Below, piece by piece: positions 46,207 through 54,888 of a stretch of 54,888 nucleotides of DNA. The number at the start of each line of letters is the position of its first letter. Position 1 is the stretch's first letter. Below the pieces are notes generated by a model. That model made no database searches and was not told where the DNA came from. It saw nothing but the letters and a program-made list of their open reading frames with translations. Origin of the DNA: Aurantiacibacter odishensis (lineage in GTDB: Bacteria > Pseudomonadota > Alphaproteobacteria > Sphingomonadales > Sphingomonadaceae). Position numbers and translations under genes: made by a program. The DNA is taken from NCBI RefSeq assembly GCF_003605195.1, contig NZ_QYOS01000016.1:1-54888 (forward strand). The letters run 5' to 3'.

Positions 46207-47973
46207 ATGAACCGCCTCATCGCGACCACCGCGCTCGCCCTTTCTCTTGCCTTACCGCAGGCGGCTTTCGCTCAGGATGCCGAGGAGGACTTTACCGAGC
46301 TGCGCGAAGAGGTGTGGCAGTGGACGCTGGACAATTCGCCGTGGCTCACCACCAGCATCGGCGATCGGCGCAACGACGGCGAACTTGACGATCCCTCGCT
46401 GGAGGGGTTCGAGGAGCGACTGGGCGAAACGCGCACATTCCTCGCCCGGCTCGAAGCCATCGACGAGGATGCGCTGCCCGATAATCTTGCCATCGATTAC
46501 GCGCTGATGGCGCGCGATTTTCGCGATACGCTGGAAGCGGCCGAGTTCGATCACACGCGCTACATCACTTTTACAAACCGTGGCGGACCACAAGGGGCGA
46601 TCTCGGGTCTGCCCTATTCGTCCCCGCTGTTCACGGTGGCCGATTACGACAGCTACCTTTCGCGCATTGAGGCATTTCCCGAATACATCCAGGCATTTAT
46701 AGCCCGCAATGAAGGTGGTATCGAACGCGGCCTGACCCAACCTTGCGAGCCGATGGAGGGTTACGAAGCCTCCGTCTCTGGACTGATCGCGGAGAGCCCG
46801 GAGGCTTCGGTCTGGTGGCAGGCGTTCGAAACGCGCCCCTCCGCCATTTCGGAAAGCGACTGGGCCGACCTGCAGGTGCGGGCGCGAACGGCAATCAGCG
46901 AAGGCGCGTTCGAAGGGCTGGGCACATTCCTGGAATACTACGAGGAAGACTACGCGCCCAACTGCCGCGCCGGAGCCTCGCCCGGCATCGGCGAAACCCC
47001 CGGCGGGCAGGAATACTACGCCTACCGTGTGCGCAGCTTCACCACGACCGAGATGACACCGCAGGAAGTGCACGACCTCGGCCTGTCGGAAGTGGCGCGC
47101 ATCAGGACGGAGATGGAAGCCGTTGCCGCAGAAGCGGGTTTCGACACGCGCGAAGCCTTCATCGAGCACTTGCGCACCGATCCGCAGTATTACCCGACCG
47201 ACGAGGAAAGCTATCTCGAATACACCGCCGCGCTGGCGAAAGAGATCGACGGGTGGATGCCGCGCCTGTTCGGCACGCTGCCGCGTCTGCCTTACACGGT
47301 GCAGCCAATTCCGGCGGCCAGCGCGCCGGGCAACACCACCGCCTATTACGAAAGCGGGTCCATCGCGACGGGACAGCCGGGAATCTACCGCCTGAACCTG
47401 ACCGAGCTGGACCAGCGCCCGCTGTGGGAACTGCCCGCGCTGGGCGTGCACGAGGCGGTGCCGGGGCATCATCACCAGATCGCCTTGCAGCAGGAACTCG
47501 ATATCCACCCACTGCGCGCGAACGGCACGTTCTTCACCGTCTTCGTTGAGGGCTGGGGTCTCTATTCCGAGCGTCTCGGCATCGAGATGGGCCTCTACGA
47601 TACGCCCGCGAAGGAAATGGGCCGCCTGTCCTACGAGATGTGGCGCGCATCCCGCCTCGTGGTCGATACGGGAATCCATGCGCTTGGGTGGACCCGGCAG
47701 GAGGCGGTCGACTTCATGCTGGAGAACACCGCGCTCTCGCCCGGCAACATCAGTGCAGAGGTCAACCGCTACATCACCTGGCCGGGGCAGGCGCTGGCCT
47801 ACAAGCTGGGCGAGCTGAAGATCCGCGAACTGCGCACCCGGGCGGAGGAAGCCCTGGGCGACGCATTCGACCTGCGCGCCTTCCACGATACCGTGCTGGA
47901 AAACGGTTCTGTCCCACTCGACGTGCTCGAAGCCCACGTGGACGAATGGATCGCGGCCGAACTGGCGGCCTAG
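46207..47973 (+). CDS. DUF885 family secreted protein (metallopeptidase-like)
   Basis: A 588-residue exported protein with a signal peptide ending AAFAQ (about residue 20). It belongs to DUF885, whose fold resembles M3/M32 zinc peptidases. The metal motif appears as GVHEAVPGHHHQIA near residues 415-428, followed by FVEGWGLYSERLG about 30 residues later, which supplies the likely third ligand Glu. The substrate is not known; dipeptides or cell-wall peptides have been suggested for relatives. Start at ATG 46207, 10 bases after AGGAG, which lies in a hairpin. Confidence 0.88.
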   Translation: MNRLIATTALALSLALPQAAFAQDAEEDFTELREEVWQWTLDNSPWLTTSIGDRRNDGELDDPSLEGFEERLGETRTFLARLEAIDEDALPDNLAIDYALMARDFRDTLEAAEFDHTRYITFTNRGGPQGAISGLPYSSPLFTVADYDSYLSRIEAFPEYIQAFIARNEGGIERGLTQPCEPMEGYEASVSGLIAESPEASVWWQAFETRPSAISESDWADLQVRARTAISEGAFEGLGTFLEYYEEDYAPNCRAGASPGIGETPGGQEYYAYRVRSFTTTEMTPQEVHDLGLSEVARIRTEMEAVAAEAGFDTREAFIEHLRTDPQYYPTDEESYLEYTAALAKEIDGWMPRLFGTLPRLPYTVQPIPAASAPGNTTAYYESGSIATGQPGIYRLNLTELDQRPLWELPALGVHEAVPGHHHQIALQQELDIHPLRANGTFFTVFVEGWGLYSERLGIEMGLYDTPAKEMGRLSYEMWRASRLVVDTGIHALGWTRQEAVDFMLENTALSPGNISAEVNRYITWPGQALAYKLGELKIRELRTRAEEALGDAFDLRAFHDTVLENGSVPLDVLEAHVDEWIAAELAA

Positions 47974-48195
47974 GCTTTCCTACTTCGCGGGAGATCGGAT
48001 AGGGTGGGGACATGCTGTTTCCCATCCTCTCCGCCGCAGAAATCAGGGCTGCGGGGCCTCCCGGCTTTTTGGAGCCAGGACAGTGTTCCATGTGTTCCAG
48101 GTTAGTTGGAAAGACGGGTAATCGGGGAGTTGCCGCCGGTTCATCTTGCCTGCCCTACGCCGCGCCCCTAAACGGCACCCAGTTCTCGATACAAG

Positions 48196-49452
48196 GTGTC
48201 AGTCCGCAAAGTGATCCTCTCCCCATTCGAATGGACCATTGCCAAACGCTACATGCTGCCGGGGCGCAGCGAAGCGGTGATTGCGCTGGTGGCAGGCATT
48301 TCCATCACAGTGGTCATGCTGTCCGTCGCCATGCTCGTCATCGTGATGAGCGTGATGAACGGCTTCCGCGCCGAACTGCTGGACCGCATCACCGGGCTGA
48401 ACGGCCACGCGGTAGTGCAGGCCTACGGCGGCAGGCTGGAGAACTGGGAAGACGTGCTTGAGGAAGTGCGCAGCACGCCCGGCGTGGTCGAAGCGTCGCC
48501 CTTGATCGAACAGCCGCTACTCGCGACCTACAATGGCAGGGCCGAAGGCATCTTCGTTCGCGGCAACACGCCCGAAGACCTGGAGGATATGGCCGAGAAC
48601 GTGCTGGTCGGCGACATGTCCAGCCTGCAACCCGGCGCCCGTAACGTCGCCATCGGCTCCCGCTTGCAGCAGAACCTCGGCATCCGGGTGGGCGACACGA
48701 TCACCATCATCAATCCGCAGGGCCGCCCGACGCCGTTCGGCACCGTGCCGCGCCAGATCGGCTACACTGTCACTGCGGTGTTCGAGGTTGGCCTCTATGA
48801 CTTCGACGAGCGCTTCGTGGTGATGCCCATCCCTGAGGCGCAGACGCTGCTGATGATCGGTGATTCCATTTCCATGATCGAAGTGCAGACCGAGGATGCG
48901 GACCGCGTCACCGAGATACTCGCGCCCGTCGCGGAAAGCCTTTCTGGCCGCGCCGTGGTGACGGGCTGGCAGGACATGAACGCCAGCCTGTTCGAGGCCT
49001 TGCAAGTGGAGCGGGTTGCCATGGCCTTTGCGCTGGGCATCATCGTGCTGGTGGCGGCCTTCAACATTCTGTCCTCGCTGGTGATGCTGGTGCGATCGAA
49101 GACGCGTGACATCGCCATCATGCGAACCATGGGTGCGACGCGACGAAGTCTGCTCAAGATATTCGTCACCACCGGTTCCATCGTCGGCGTGATCGGCACC
49201 CTGTCGGGCGTCTCACTCGGCCTGCTGGTGCTGCTGTTCCGCCAGCCCATCGTGGAAGGGATCAGCACTGTCTTCGGTGTGGAATTGTGGGACCCCTCCG
49301 TGCGCTTCCTGACAGAACTGCCTGCGCGGACCGACCCGATAGAGGTGATTGTCATCGCAGGGGCAGCCATGGGCCTCTCGTTCCTCGCCACGCTCTACCC
49401 GGCGTACCGTGCGTCGAACACCGATCCAGTCGAGGTCCTGCGTTATGAATAG
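48196..49452 (+). CDS. lolC: Lipoprotein-releasing ABC transporter permease (LolC/E)
   Basis: Inner-membrane permease that extracts lipoproteins for LolA transfer to the outer membrane. The 418-residue protein has the family layout: one membrane helix at about 29-55, a large periplasmic domain (about 60-265), and three membrane helices toward the C-terminus, with the [16 protein letters not shown] coupling segment near 300. In this group one LolC/E-like permease often acts as a homodimer, because lolE is absent here. GTG 48196 is the start used; GTG 48211 (MILSPFEW) is the alternative. It overlaps lolD by 8 bases. Confidence 0.92.
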   Translation: MSVRKVILSPFEWTIAKRYMLPGRSEAVIALVAGISITVVMLSVAMLVIVMSVMNGFRAELLDRITGLNGHAVVQAYGGRLENWEDVLEEVRSTPGVVEASPLIEQPLLATYNGRAEGIFVRGNTPEDLEDMAENVLVGDMSSLQPGARNVAIGSRLQQNLGIRVGDTITIINPQGRPTPFGTVPRQIGYTVTAVFEVGLYDFDERFVVMPIPEAQTLLMIGDSISMIEVQTEDADRVTEILAPVAESLSGRAVVTGWQDMNASLFEALQVERVAMAFALGIIVLVAAFNILSSLVMLVRSKTRDIAIMRTMGATRRSLLKIFVTTGSIVGVIGTLSGVSLGLLVLLFRQPIVEGISTVFGVELWDPSVRFLTELPARTDPIEVIVIAGAAMGLSFLATLYPAYRASNTDPVEVLRYE

Positions 49453-50125
49453 TCCGGCACCCGTCATTGCCCTGCGCAACCTGACGCGCAGCTTCGAACA
49501 GGGCGGCGTGCGTATCGACGTGCTGCGCGGCGCGAACCTGGAAATCGCGCCGGGAGAGATCGTGGCGCTGCTCGGGCCCTCGGGTTCGGGCAAGTCAACG
49601 CTGTTGCAGGCCGTCGGCCTGCTGGAGGGCGGGTTCTCGGGCCAGATCCAGCTTGCAGGCACCGAGGCGAGCGATCTTGATGCCGCCGGGCGCACGACCT
49701 TGCGCCGCGAGCACCTGGGCTTCGTCTACCAGTTCCACCACCTGCTCCCCGATTTCAACGCGCGCGAAAACGTTGTGCTTCCCCAGCTGCTACTCGGCAC
49801 GAAACGCAAGGATGCCGAGGCAAGGGCGGACGAGTTGCTGACCGCTCTCGGGCTGGAGCACCGACTCGATCACCGTCCCAGCCAGCTATCGGGCGGCGAA
49901 CAGCAGCGCGTTGCCGTGGCACGCGCGCTGGCGAACCGGCCAAAGCTGGTGCTGGCGGACGAGCCGACCGGCAACCTCGACGAGAAAACCTCCGACCGCG
50001 TCTTGTCCGAATTCCTCGACCTGGTGCGCGGGCAGGGTAGCTCTGCTCTCGTCGCCACCCACAACGAGCGGCTCGCTGCGCGCATGGACCGGGTGGTCCG
50101 CCTGCATGACGGGCGCATCGAATAG
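49445..50125 (+). CDS. lolD: Lipoprotein-releasing ABC transporter ATP-binding protein
   Basis: ATPase of the Lol system, 226 residues. Walker A is GPSGSGKST (about 42-50), the Q-loop and [14 protein letters not shown] segment follow, then [15 protein letters not shown] (signature), [10 protein letters not shown] (Walker B) and the switch His in ATHNE. Its start lies inside the last codons of lolC, so the two are translated together. All motifs are intact. MacB-type ATPases look similar; the neighbour decides. Confidence 0.94.
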   Translation: MNSPAPVIALRNLTRSFEQGGVRIDVLRGANLEIAPGEIVALLGPSGSGKSTLLQAVGLLEGGFSGQIQLAGTEASDLDAAGRTTLRREHLGFVYQFHHLLPDFNARENVVLPQLLLGTKRKDAEARADELLTALGLEHRLDHRPSQLSGGEQQRVAVARALANRPKLVLADEPTGNLDEKTSDRVLSEFLDLVRGQGSSALVATHNERLAARMDRVVRLHDGRIE

Positions 50126-50151
50126 GGAAACTCGCGGGCGGCACGGGCGTT
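50126..50151 (+). promoter_or_regulatory. Weak candidate EcfG-type promoter
   Basis: GGAAA at 50126-50130, a 17-base spacer and CGTT at 50148-50151, one mismatch in the -35 element compared with GGAAC-N16/17-CGTT. It starts right at the end of lolD and lies 25 bases before a small gene with a strong Shine-Dalgarno. Confidence 0.3.
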
Positions 50152-50175
50152 GATCGGATAAAGGAGGAATATTCC

Positions 50176-50457
50176 ATGACCGACCATCCCAGCACTTATA
50201 GAGCAGAAGACACGCACCGCCCCGGCATCCAGTGGGACGACCGCGCCTTCCTGCACCATGTCGGAGACGGCGGCGGCGTGCTGGATGGCGCGAAGTCCAT
50301 TCGCGACGGCACCTTCGCGGACATGATCCGCCACATCATGATGATGCCGGAAGACAGCCAGAAGAATTACTACATCCAGAAAGCCGGCGACCGGAAGTTC
50401 GAGTATCAGGAGATCGTCAATCTCTACAACAGTGAGAACTTTCCGCGCGGCGATTGA
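50176..50457 (+). CDS. Small soluble protein, unknown function (93 aa)
   Basis: A 93-residue hydrophilic protein with no signal peptide or membrane segment. It starts at ATG 50176 with a very strong AAGGAGGA at the right distance, suggesting high expression. The middle reads GTFADMIRHIMMMPEDSQKN, with a run of Met, and the end YQEIVNLYNSENFPRGD. I do not recognise a domain. It follows lolD by 50 bases, possibly with its own stress-type promoter. Confidence 0.72.
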   Translation: MTDHPSTYRAEDTHRPGIQWDDRAFLHHVGDGGGVLDGAKSIRDGTFADMIRHIMMMPEDSQKNYYIQKAGDRKFEYQEIVNLYNSENFPRGD

Positions 50458-50578
50458 CTTGCCGGACGGGCGGTGGGGAGCGGGTCGTAAATTCGGTCTC
50501 GTCTACCGCCCAAGGTCCGGGTAACTTTCCTATGGTCCCTCGGGGATAGATCGCACAACTGTTTACCGAGGAACTGCC

Positions 50579-50929
50579 TTGCTCGAAGCGCTGAACACCT
50601 GGATCCTTGCGCAGGGCGCGCAGTACAACGTGAATCCCTATATTTTCGGGGCGATCTACATAGGTGCGATCCCGTTCTTCTTCGCTTCCATCGCATGGCT
50701 GGTGAAACGGGCGAGGGCCGGGCGCTCCACTGTTGCGCCCACGATGCTGGCCGGCTTCTTCTTCGTGTCTGCCTATCTTTATCTCGCCGTTTTCGGACAG
50801 GACATCCCTGTATGGGTGTGGATTTTCCTTGCGGCCCTGATCGCTTACGGCGCATGGTCAACCATCCGCGACACCCGCCGGAAAATCGCCGCTGCAAAAG
50901 CCGACGATGCGGGGGACAGCGCGGCCTGA
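50579..50929 (+). CDS. Small inner-membrane protein, unknown function
   Basis: A 116-residue protein with three hydrophobic segments at about 21-41, 53-72 and 77-96 and a charged C-terminal tail (TRRKIAAAKADDAGDSAA). Start is TTG at 50579, with GAGG seven to ten bases upstream; no ATG fits in the first third. It lies 40 bases before dnaE and may share its transcript. No family is apparent to me. Confidence 0.65.
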   Translation: MLEALNTWILAQGAQYNVNPYIFGAIYIGAIPFFFASIAWLVKRARAGRSTVAPTMLAGFFFVSAYLYLAVFGQDIPVWVWIFLAALIAYGAWSTIRDTRRKIAAAKADDAGDSAA

Positions 50930-50968
50930 TCGCTTGGCGAATCCGGTGCAAATGCGCATACTGCGCCG

Positions 50969-53900
50969 ATGCCGTTTTCGCCTTTCGTCCCCCTTCGCGT
51001 GCTTTCCAGTTACTCCATGCTGGAGGGCGCGATCGATCCCAAGGCAATCGCAAGGCTGGCGAAAGAAAAGGGCTTTCCTGCCATCGCTATCTGCGATCGC
51101 AATGGCCTCTACGGCTCCAGCATGTTCGCCGGGGCCTGCAAGGGTGAGGGCATCCAGCCAATCGTGGGTACTTTGCTGGGCGTGCTGGCGGACGATGGTG
51201 AGACGGTCGACCACCTGCCCCTGTTCGCGCAGGACGAGGATGGCTGGAACAACCTGTGCCACCTCGTCTCCGCCGCGCACCTTGATCGACCGCTGGAACG
51301 CATCCCGCACGTCGGCATAGGGGAGTTCGAAGGACATACCGATGGCCTAATCGCGCTGAGCGGAGCGAGCGAAGGGGCGATCACACGCCTGCTGGCCAAC
51401 GGCAAAGAGCGCAAGGCGCACGAGCTGGCGGATCGGCTTTCCGCCCTGTTCCCGACGCGCTTCTACATAGAGTTGGCCCGGCGCGGCAACACGGTGGAGG
51501 AAGCGGCGGAAGAGGGACTGATAGACCTTGCCTACGCGAAGAGCCTGCCGCTCGTCGCCACCAACCCCGCCAATTTCGCAGAACCGCACATGCACAGCGC
51601 GCACGACGCGATGTTGTGCATCGCGCACTCGAGCCAGATCGACAGCGAAGACAGGCCCACCTCCAATCCGGAAGCCTACGTCAAGTCGGCATCGGCGATG
51701 GAAGAGCTTTTCGCCGACCTGCCCGAAGCGACTCAGAACACGCTGGTCATCGCCCAGCGCTGTGCATTCGCCCCACCACGCCGCACGCCGATCCTGCCTA
51801 GCCTTGCGGGCGATCTCGAAGGCGAGGAACGGATGCTGGAGGAGGATGCGCGCCGTGGACTCGCCGCGCGTTTGGAACAGTACGGAGAGCTCTCTGACGA
51901 GGAACTGAAGACTTATACCGACCGGCTCGACTACGAAGTCGGCATAATCAAGAACATGGGCTTTCCCGGCTACTTCCTGATCGTTGCGGACTTCATCAAG
52001 TGGGCAAAGGCGCAGGGGATTCCGGTTGGTCCAGGCCGTGGTTCGGGTGCCGGTTCGCTGGTCGCATGGGCGCTGACGATTACCGATCTCGACCCCATTC
52101 GCCTCGGCCTGCTGTTCGAGCGTTTCCTGAACCCCGAACGCGTATCCATGCCCGACTTCGACATCGACTTCTGCGAAACCCGGCGCGGCGAGGTTATACG
52201 CTATGTGCAGGAGCGGTACGGCAAGGACAAGGTCGCCCAGATCATTACCTTCGGCAAGATGAAGGCGCGCGCCGTGCTGCGCGACACGGGCCGCATCCTT
52301 CAAATGCCCTATGGCCAGGTGGACCGGCTCACCAAGATGGTGCCCAACCACCCGACAGATCCGTGGACCTTGCCGCGCACGCTGAACGGTGCCGCCGATT
52401 TCAAGCGTGAGTACGACAACGACAATCAGGTCAAGCGATTGGTCGATCTGGCAATGAAGCTGGAAGGCTATCCGCGCAATTCCTCAACCCACGCGGCCGG
52501 TGTTGTGATCGGGGATCGACCGCTCAGCCGGCTGGTTCCGCTCTACCGCGATCCGCGCTCGGACATGCCGGTGACGCAGTTCGACATGAAGCACGTGGAG
52601 GATAGTGGGCTGGTGAAGTTCGACTTTCTTGGCCTGAAGACGCTTTCGGTCCTGCGCAAGGCGGTGGACCTGCTCAAGCGGCGCAACATTACCATCGATC
52701 TCGATACGCTGGCGTGGGATGATCCCGGCGTGTTCGACCTGCTCAAGCGCGGTGATACCGTGGGCGTGTTCCAGCTGGAATCGGAAGGCATGCGCCGCAC
52801 GCTGACGGCGGTGAAGCCGACCAAGTTTGAGGACATCATCGCGCTCGTGTCGCTCTACCGGCCCGGCCCGATGGACAACATCCCCAGCTTCGGCAAGCGC
52901 AAGGCGGGCGAGGAAGAGATTGTCTACCCGCACGAGAAGCTCGCGGGCATCCTGGAAGAGACCTACGGCATTTTCGTCTACCAGGAACAGGTCATGCAGG
53001 CCGCGCAGATCCTTGCTGGATACTCGCTCGGGGACGCAGACCTGCTTCGCCGCGCGATGGGCAAGAAGATCCAGGCCGAAATGGACGCTCAGCGCCTGCG
53101 CTTCTGCGAAGGGTGCAAGGAAGTCAGCGGAATCGAGAAGGACGAGGCGAATCGCCTGTTCGATTTGATCGACAAGTTCGCCGGCTACGGTTTCAACAAG
53201 TCACACGCTGCCGCTTACGCCTTGCTCAGCTACCAGACGGCCTGGCTAAAGGCGCATTATCCGGAAGAGTTCTACGCTGCTTCCATGTGCTTCGACATGC
53301 ACCAGTCGGAGAAGCTCGCCGTGTTCGTGGACGATGCACGGCGTAACGGCGTCGACCTGCTGCCCCCAGACATCGCCCGGTCCGAAGCAGAATTCTGCGT
53401 CGAGGAGACCGACACCGGCCATGCCGTTCGCTATGCGCTGGCTGGCATTCGAAACGTCGGCGAGCGGGCGATGGAAATGGTAGTGGCGGAGCGCGAGGCG
53501 CACGGCCCGTTCGAAAGCCTGCAGGATGTGTTCAAGCGCCTGCCCGCAGGTTCGATGAACCGCAAGCAGCTCGAAGGCCTGGCAGGCGCGGGCGCGTTCG
53601 ACAGGTTCGAGCCGAACCGCGCGAAAGTGCTGGCGAACGCCGACATGCTGCTTGCAGTAACCGATGCCGCCAATCGCGATCGCAGCAGCGGGCAAGCAGG
53701 GCTTTTCGGCGGAGAGGACGATGCGGAGCCGGACCTGCGGCTGGTGGAGGCAGAGGCCTGGCCAAGGTCGGAGCAGATGAATGTCGAGAAGGACGTATTC
53801 GGGTTCTATTTCGCTGCCCATCCGGTGCAGGAATTCCGTGAGGTCGCTTCCGCGAACGGCGCGCGCAGCTATGCCGCGCTGATGGAAGGCGGGGTCGACG

Positions 53901-54436
53901 GCGGACGGGCGCCCGCGGTGATGGCCGCCATGGTCGAAAGTGTAAACAAGGGCCGCACGAAGCGCGGGGCCGAGTTTATCCGCGCTGATTTCTCCGATTC
54001 ATCGGGCCAGTTCAGCGCTGCCTGTTTCGAGGAATCGCTGGTCGACAGCTTCGTGCAGTGGGCGCAGGACGGAACTTGCGTGCTGCTGAACGTCGAGCTT
54101 GATTCACCCAATCCCGACGATCCGCCACGCGTCACAGTCCGCGGGGCGCGTCCGCTTTCGGAAGTGAAGAGCTCGGCCAAGATGCAATTGACGGCCGACG
54201 TGCACCAGCCCGATGCTATTGCCGCACTCGCGGAAATGCTGGAGATTGGCCGTGCCGGTCATGGCGAAGTCGTGTTGCACCTGCGTCTCGGCGAGGAACA
54301 CGAGCCGAAGATGCTTCTGGGAAGCGACTTCAAGCTCGGTGGTGACATGGTGGACAGGTTGTCCGCCATTCCCGGCCTCAGTAATGTTGCACTGACGCCC
54401 ATTCGCGGGGTTGGTCACCTGCGGCTCGTCGCCTGA
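50969..54436 (+). CDS. dnaE: DNA polymerase III alpha subunit
   Basis: Replicative polymerase of 1155 residues (DnaE1 type). It has an N-terminal PHP domain (1-250) in which the first metal-binding His of active PHP domains reads Leu (LRVLSSYSMLEG), so proofreading there is unlikely and a separate epsilon subunit is expected. The polymerase core has GPGRGSGAGSLVAWAL and MPDFDIDFCETRR with two catalytic Asp, and the YQEQVMQAAQILAGYS thumb segment. A helix-hairpin-helix region (about 830-890), then the OB domain, close it. Complete. A strong terminator follows. Confidence 0.97.
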   Translation: MPFSPFVPLRVLSSYSMLEGAIDPKAIARLAKEKGFPAIAICDRNGLYGSSMFAGACKGEGIQPIVGTLLGVLADDGETVDHLPLFAQDEDGWNNLCHLVSAAHLDRPLERIPHVGIGEFEGHTDGLIALSGASEGAITRLLANGKERKAHELADRLSALFPTRFYIELARRGNTVEEAAEEGLIDLAYAKSLPLVATNPANFAEPHMHSAHDAMLCIAHSSQIDSEDRPTSNPEAYVKSASAMEELFADLPEATQNTLVIAQRCAFAPPRRTPILPSLAGDLEGEERMLEEDARRGLAARLEQYGELSDEELKTYTDRLDYEVGIIKNMGFPGYFLIVADFIKWAKAQGIPVGPGRGSGAGSLVAWALTITDLDPIRLGLLFERFLNPERVSMPDFDIDFCETRRGEVIRYVQERYGKDKVAQIITFGKMKARAVLRDTGRILQMPYGQVDRLTKMVPNHPTDPWTLPRTLNGAADFKREYDNDNQVKRLVDLAMKLEGYPRNSSTHAAGVVIGDRPLSRLVPLYRDPRSDMPVTQFDMKHVEDSGLVKFDFLGLKTLSVLRKAVDLLKRRNITIDLDTLAWDDPGVFDLLKRGDTVGVFQLESEGMRRTLTAVKPTKFEDIIALVSLYRPGPMDNIPSFGKRKAGEEEIVYPHEKLAGILEETYGIFVYQEQVMQAAQILAGYSLGDADLLRRAMGKKIQAEMDAQRLRFCEGCKEVSGIEKDEANRLFDLIDKFAGYGFNKSHAAAYALLSYQTAWLKAHYPEEFYAASMCFDMHQSEKLAVFVDDARRNGVDLLPPDIARSEAEFCVEETDTGHAVRYALAGIRNVGERAMEMVVAEREAHGPFESLQDVFKRLPAGSMNRKQLEGLAGAGAFDRFEPNRAKVLANADMLLAVTDAANRDRSSGQAGLFGGEDDAEPDLRLVEAEAWPRSEQMNVEKDVFGFYFAAHPVQEFREVASANGARSYAALMEGGVDGGRAPAVMAAMVESVNKGRTKRGAEFIRADFSDSSGQFSAACFEESLVDSFVQWAQDGTCVLLNVELDSPNPDDPPRVTVRGARPLSEVKSSAKMQLTADVHQPDAIAALAEMLEIGRAGHGEVVLHLRLGEEHEPKMLLGSDFKLGGDMVDRLSAIPGLSNVALTPIRGVGHLRLVA

Positions 54437-54492
54437 TCTTGCACGATACCGCAAGGGCGCGGCGGAGGCCTCTTCGCTGACAGCGCAAACAG

Positions 54493-54520
54493 AAAGGGCC
54501 GGGATTGCTCCCGGCCCTTT
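54493..54520. terminator. Bidirectional Rho-independent terminator
   Basis: A perfect 12-bp stem AAAGGGCCGGGA / TCCCGGCCCTTT with a 4-base loop TTGC, giving a T run in each direction. It separates rightward dnaE from the leftward OmpA-domain gene. Confidence 0.92.
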
Positions 54521-54543
54521 TCGTTGTTCGGTCCTGTGTGGAC

Positions 54544-54888
54544 TTACATGCCCGAGCCCGGACCGTAAGTGATTTCCACGCGGCGGTTCTGCAGTTCGCG
54601 CACGCCGTCTGCGGTGGGCACGCGGGGCATGCTTTCGCCGAAGGCTTCGCTGGAGATGCGACCGCCCGGAATGCCGCGACCGGTGAGGTATTCGCGGACC
54701 GAGGCGTTACGACGCTCTGCCAGACCCATGTTGTACTCGACCGAGCCGGAGCGGTCGGTGTGGCCGGCCAGCATGATGGCTGCGGTACCGCAATCGCCGT
54801 AGGCGGTGATGGCGGAGTTGAGCACGGTTGCTGCTTCCGGAGTGATGGTGGACTCGTCCCAATCGAAGAACACGATGTAGGGGCCCTG
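54544..54888 (-). CDS. OmpA family protein, C-terminal part (cut by window end)
   Basis: The C-terminal 114 residues of an OmpA-like protein; the coding frame continues beyond the window (QGPYIVFFDWDES), so the start is not visible. The peptidoglycan-binding domain has AGHTDRSGSVEYNMGLAERR and LQNRRVEITYG, with the Asp and Arg that bind diaminopimelate. The part outside the window is probably a signal peptide and a beta-barrel or linker, typical of outer-membrane anchoring. A bidirectional terminator lies at its 3' side. Confidence 0.88.
   Translation of the reverse strand, partial: QGPYIVFFDWDESTITPEAATVLNSAITAYGDCGTAAIMLAGHTDRSGSVEYNMGLAERRNASVREYLTGRGIPGGRISSEAFGESMPRVPTADGVRELQNRRVEITYGPGSGM

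Noticed and set aside
47974-48461. Open frame starting at 48012 upstream of and overlapping lolC
   Set aside because: No signal, domain or Shine-Dalgarno, and most of it lies inside lolC in another frame. The 222 bases between the DUF885 gene and lolC show only a short GTGTTCCA-type direct repeat and a 6-bp stem.
50969-51200. Loss of the DnaE PHP metal site as a sign of a broken gene
   Set aside because: Degenerate PHP domains are normal in DnaE proteins that rely on a separate proofreading subunit; the polymerase residues are intact.

Overview
The window reads as core chromosome of a high-GC alphaproteobacterium of the order Sphingomonadales, most likely family Erythrobacteraceae. This is inferred from gene content and order, not from a database search. 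Supporting marks are a DivL-type kinase with Tyr in place of the phospho-accepting His, alphaproteobacterial-type AddAB, an aroK/aroB - xerD - accA block, recG - sdhE - mfd, ahcY upstream of divL, and GGAAC-type extracytoplasmic sigma (EcfG-like) promoters. I see no insertion sequence, prophage, CRISPR array or toxin cluster.

Layout. 1-2.5 kb: pccB (its A of ATG lies just outside the window), a DUF488 gene and a DUF421 membrane protein. 2.5-9.8 kb: aroK-aroB run left; rightward are a 41-residue membrane peptide, a 616-residue secreted protein of unknown function, xerD, accA and a lipoprotein M48 protease. 9.8-15.1 kb: two Flp/Fap pilins, mutT, tRNA-Arg(ACG), then hemerythrin - phospholipase D family - folE - MurA-like enzyme. 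15.1-18.4 kb: a helix-hairpin-helix lipoprotein, an MsrQ-like heme membrane protein, a peroxiredoxin and ahcY. 18.5-29.8 kb: a tight run divL - tsaE - amgK - murU - addB - addA, followed by trxA. 29.8-36.1 kb: an inositol-monophosphatase-family gene and argJ leftward; a small secreted protein, secA and a methyltransferase-like lipoprotein rightward; tRNA-Asn(GTT). 36.2-44.4 kb: nadK, an EAL phosphodiesterase, mfd, sdhE, a small secreted protein and recG. 44.5-54.9 kb: an APC permease, a DUF885 protein, lolC-lolD, two small proteins, dnaE and an OmpA-domain protein cut by the window end.

How the genes work together. Most encode housekeeping: fatty-acid and propionate carboxylation (accA, pccB), shikimate pathway (aroB, aroK), methyl cycle (ahcY), folate (folE), peptidoglycan synthesis and recycling (MurA-like, AmgK, MurU), DNA repair and recombination (AddAB, Mfd, RecG, XerD), replication (DnaE), protein and lipoprotein export (SecA, LolCD) and cell-cycle signalling (DivL). 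Several genes may belong to the general stress response: two good and one weak EcfG-like promoters precede the M48 protease, the hemerythrin/phospholipase operon and a 93-residue protein.

The least explained signals are RNA-scale. A perfect 10-bp hairpin holds the Shine-Dalgarno in its loop and the start codon in its stem (35117-35144). A perfect 11-bp hairpin buries the Shine-Dalgarno of the DUF885 gene (46170-46196). The ahcY leader has mutually exclusive stems (16818-16872), and a terminator stem ends six bases before the sdhE start codon. I found no convincing new multi-gene system; these leader structures and the unknown 41-residue/616-residue pair are the best leads.
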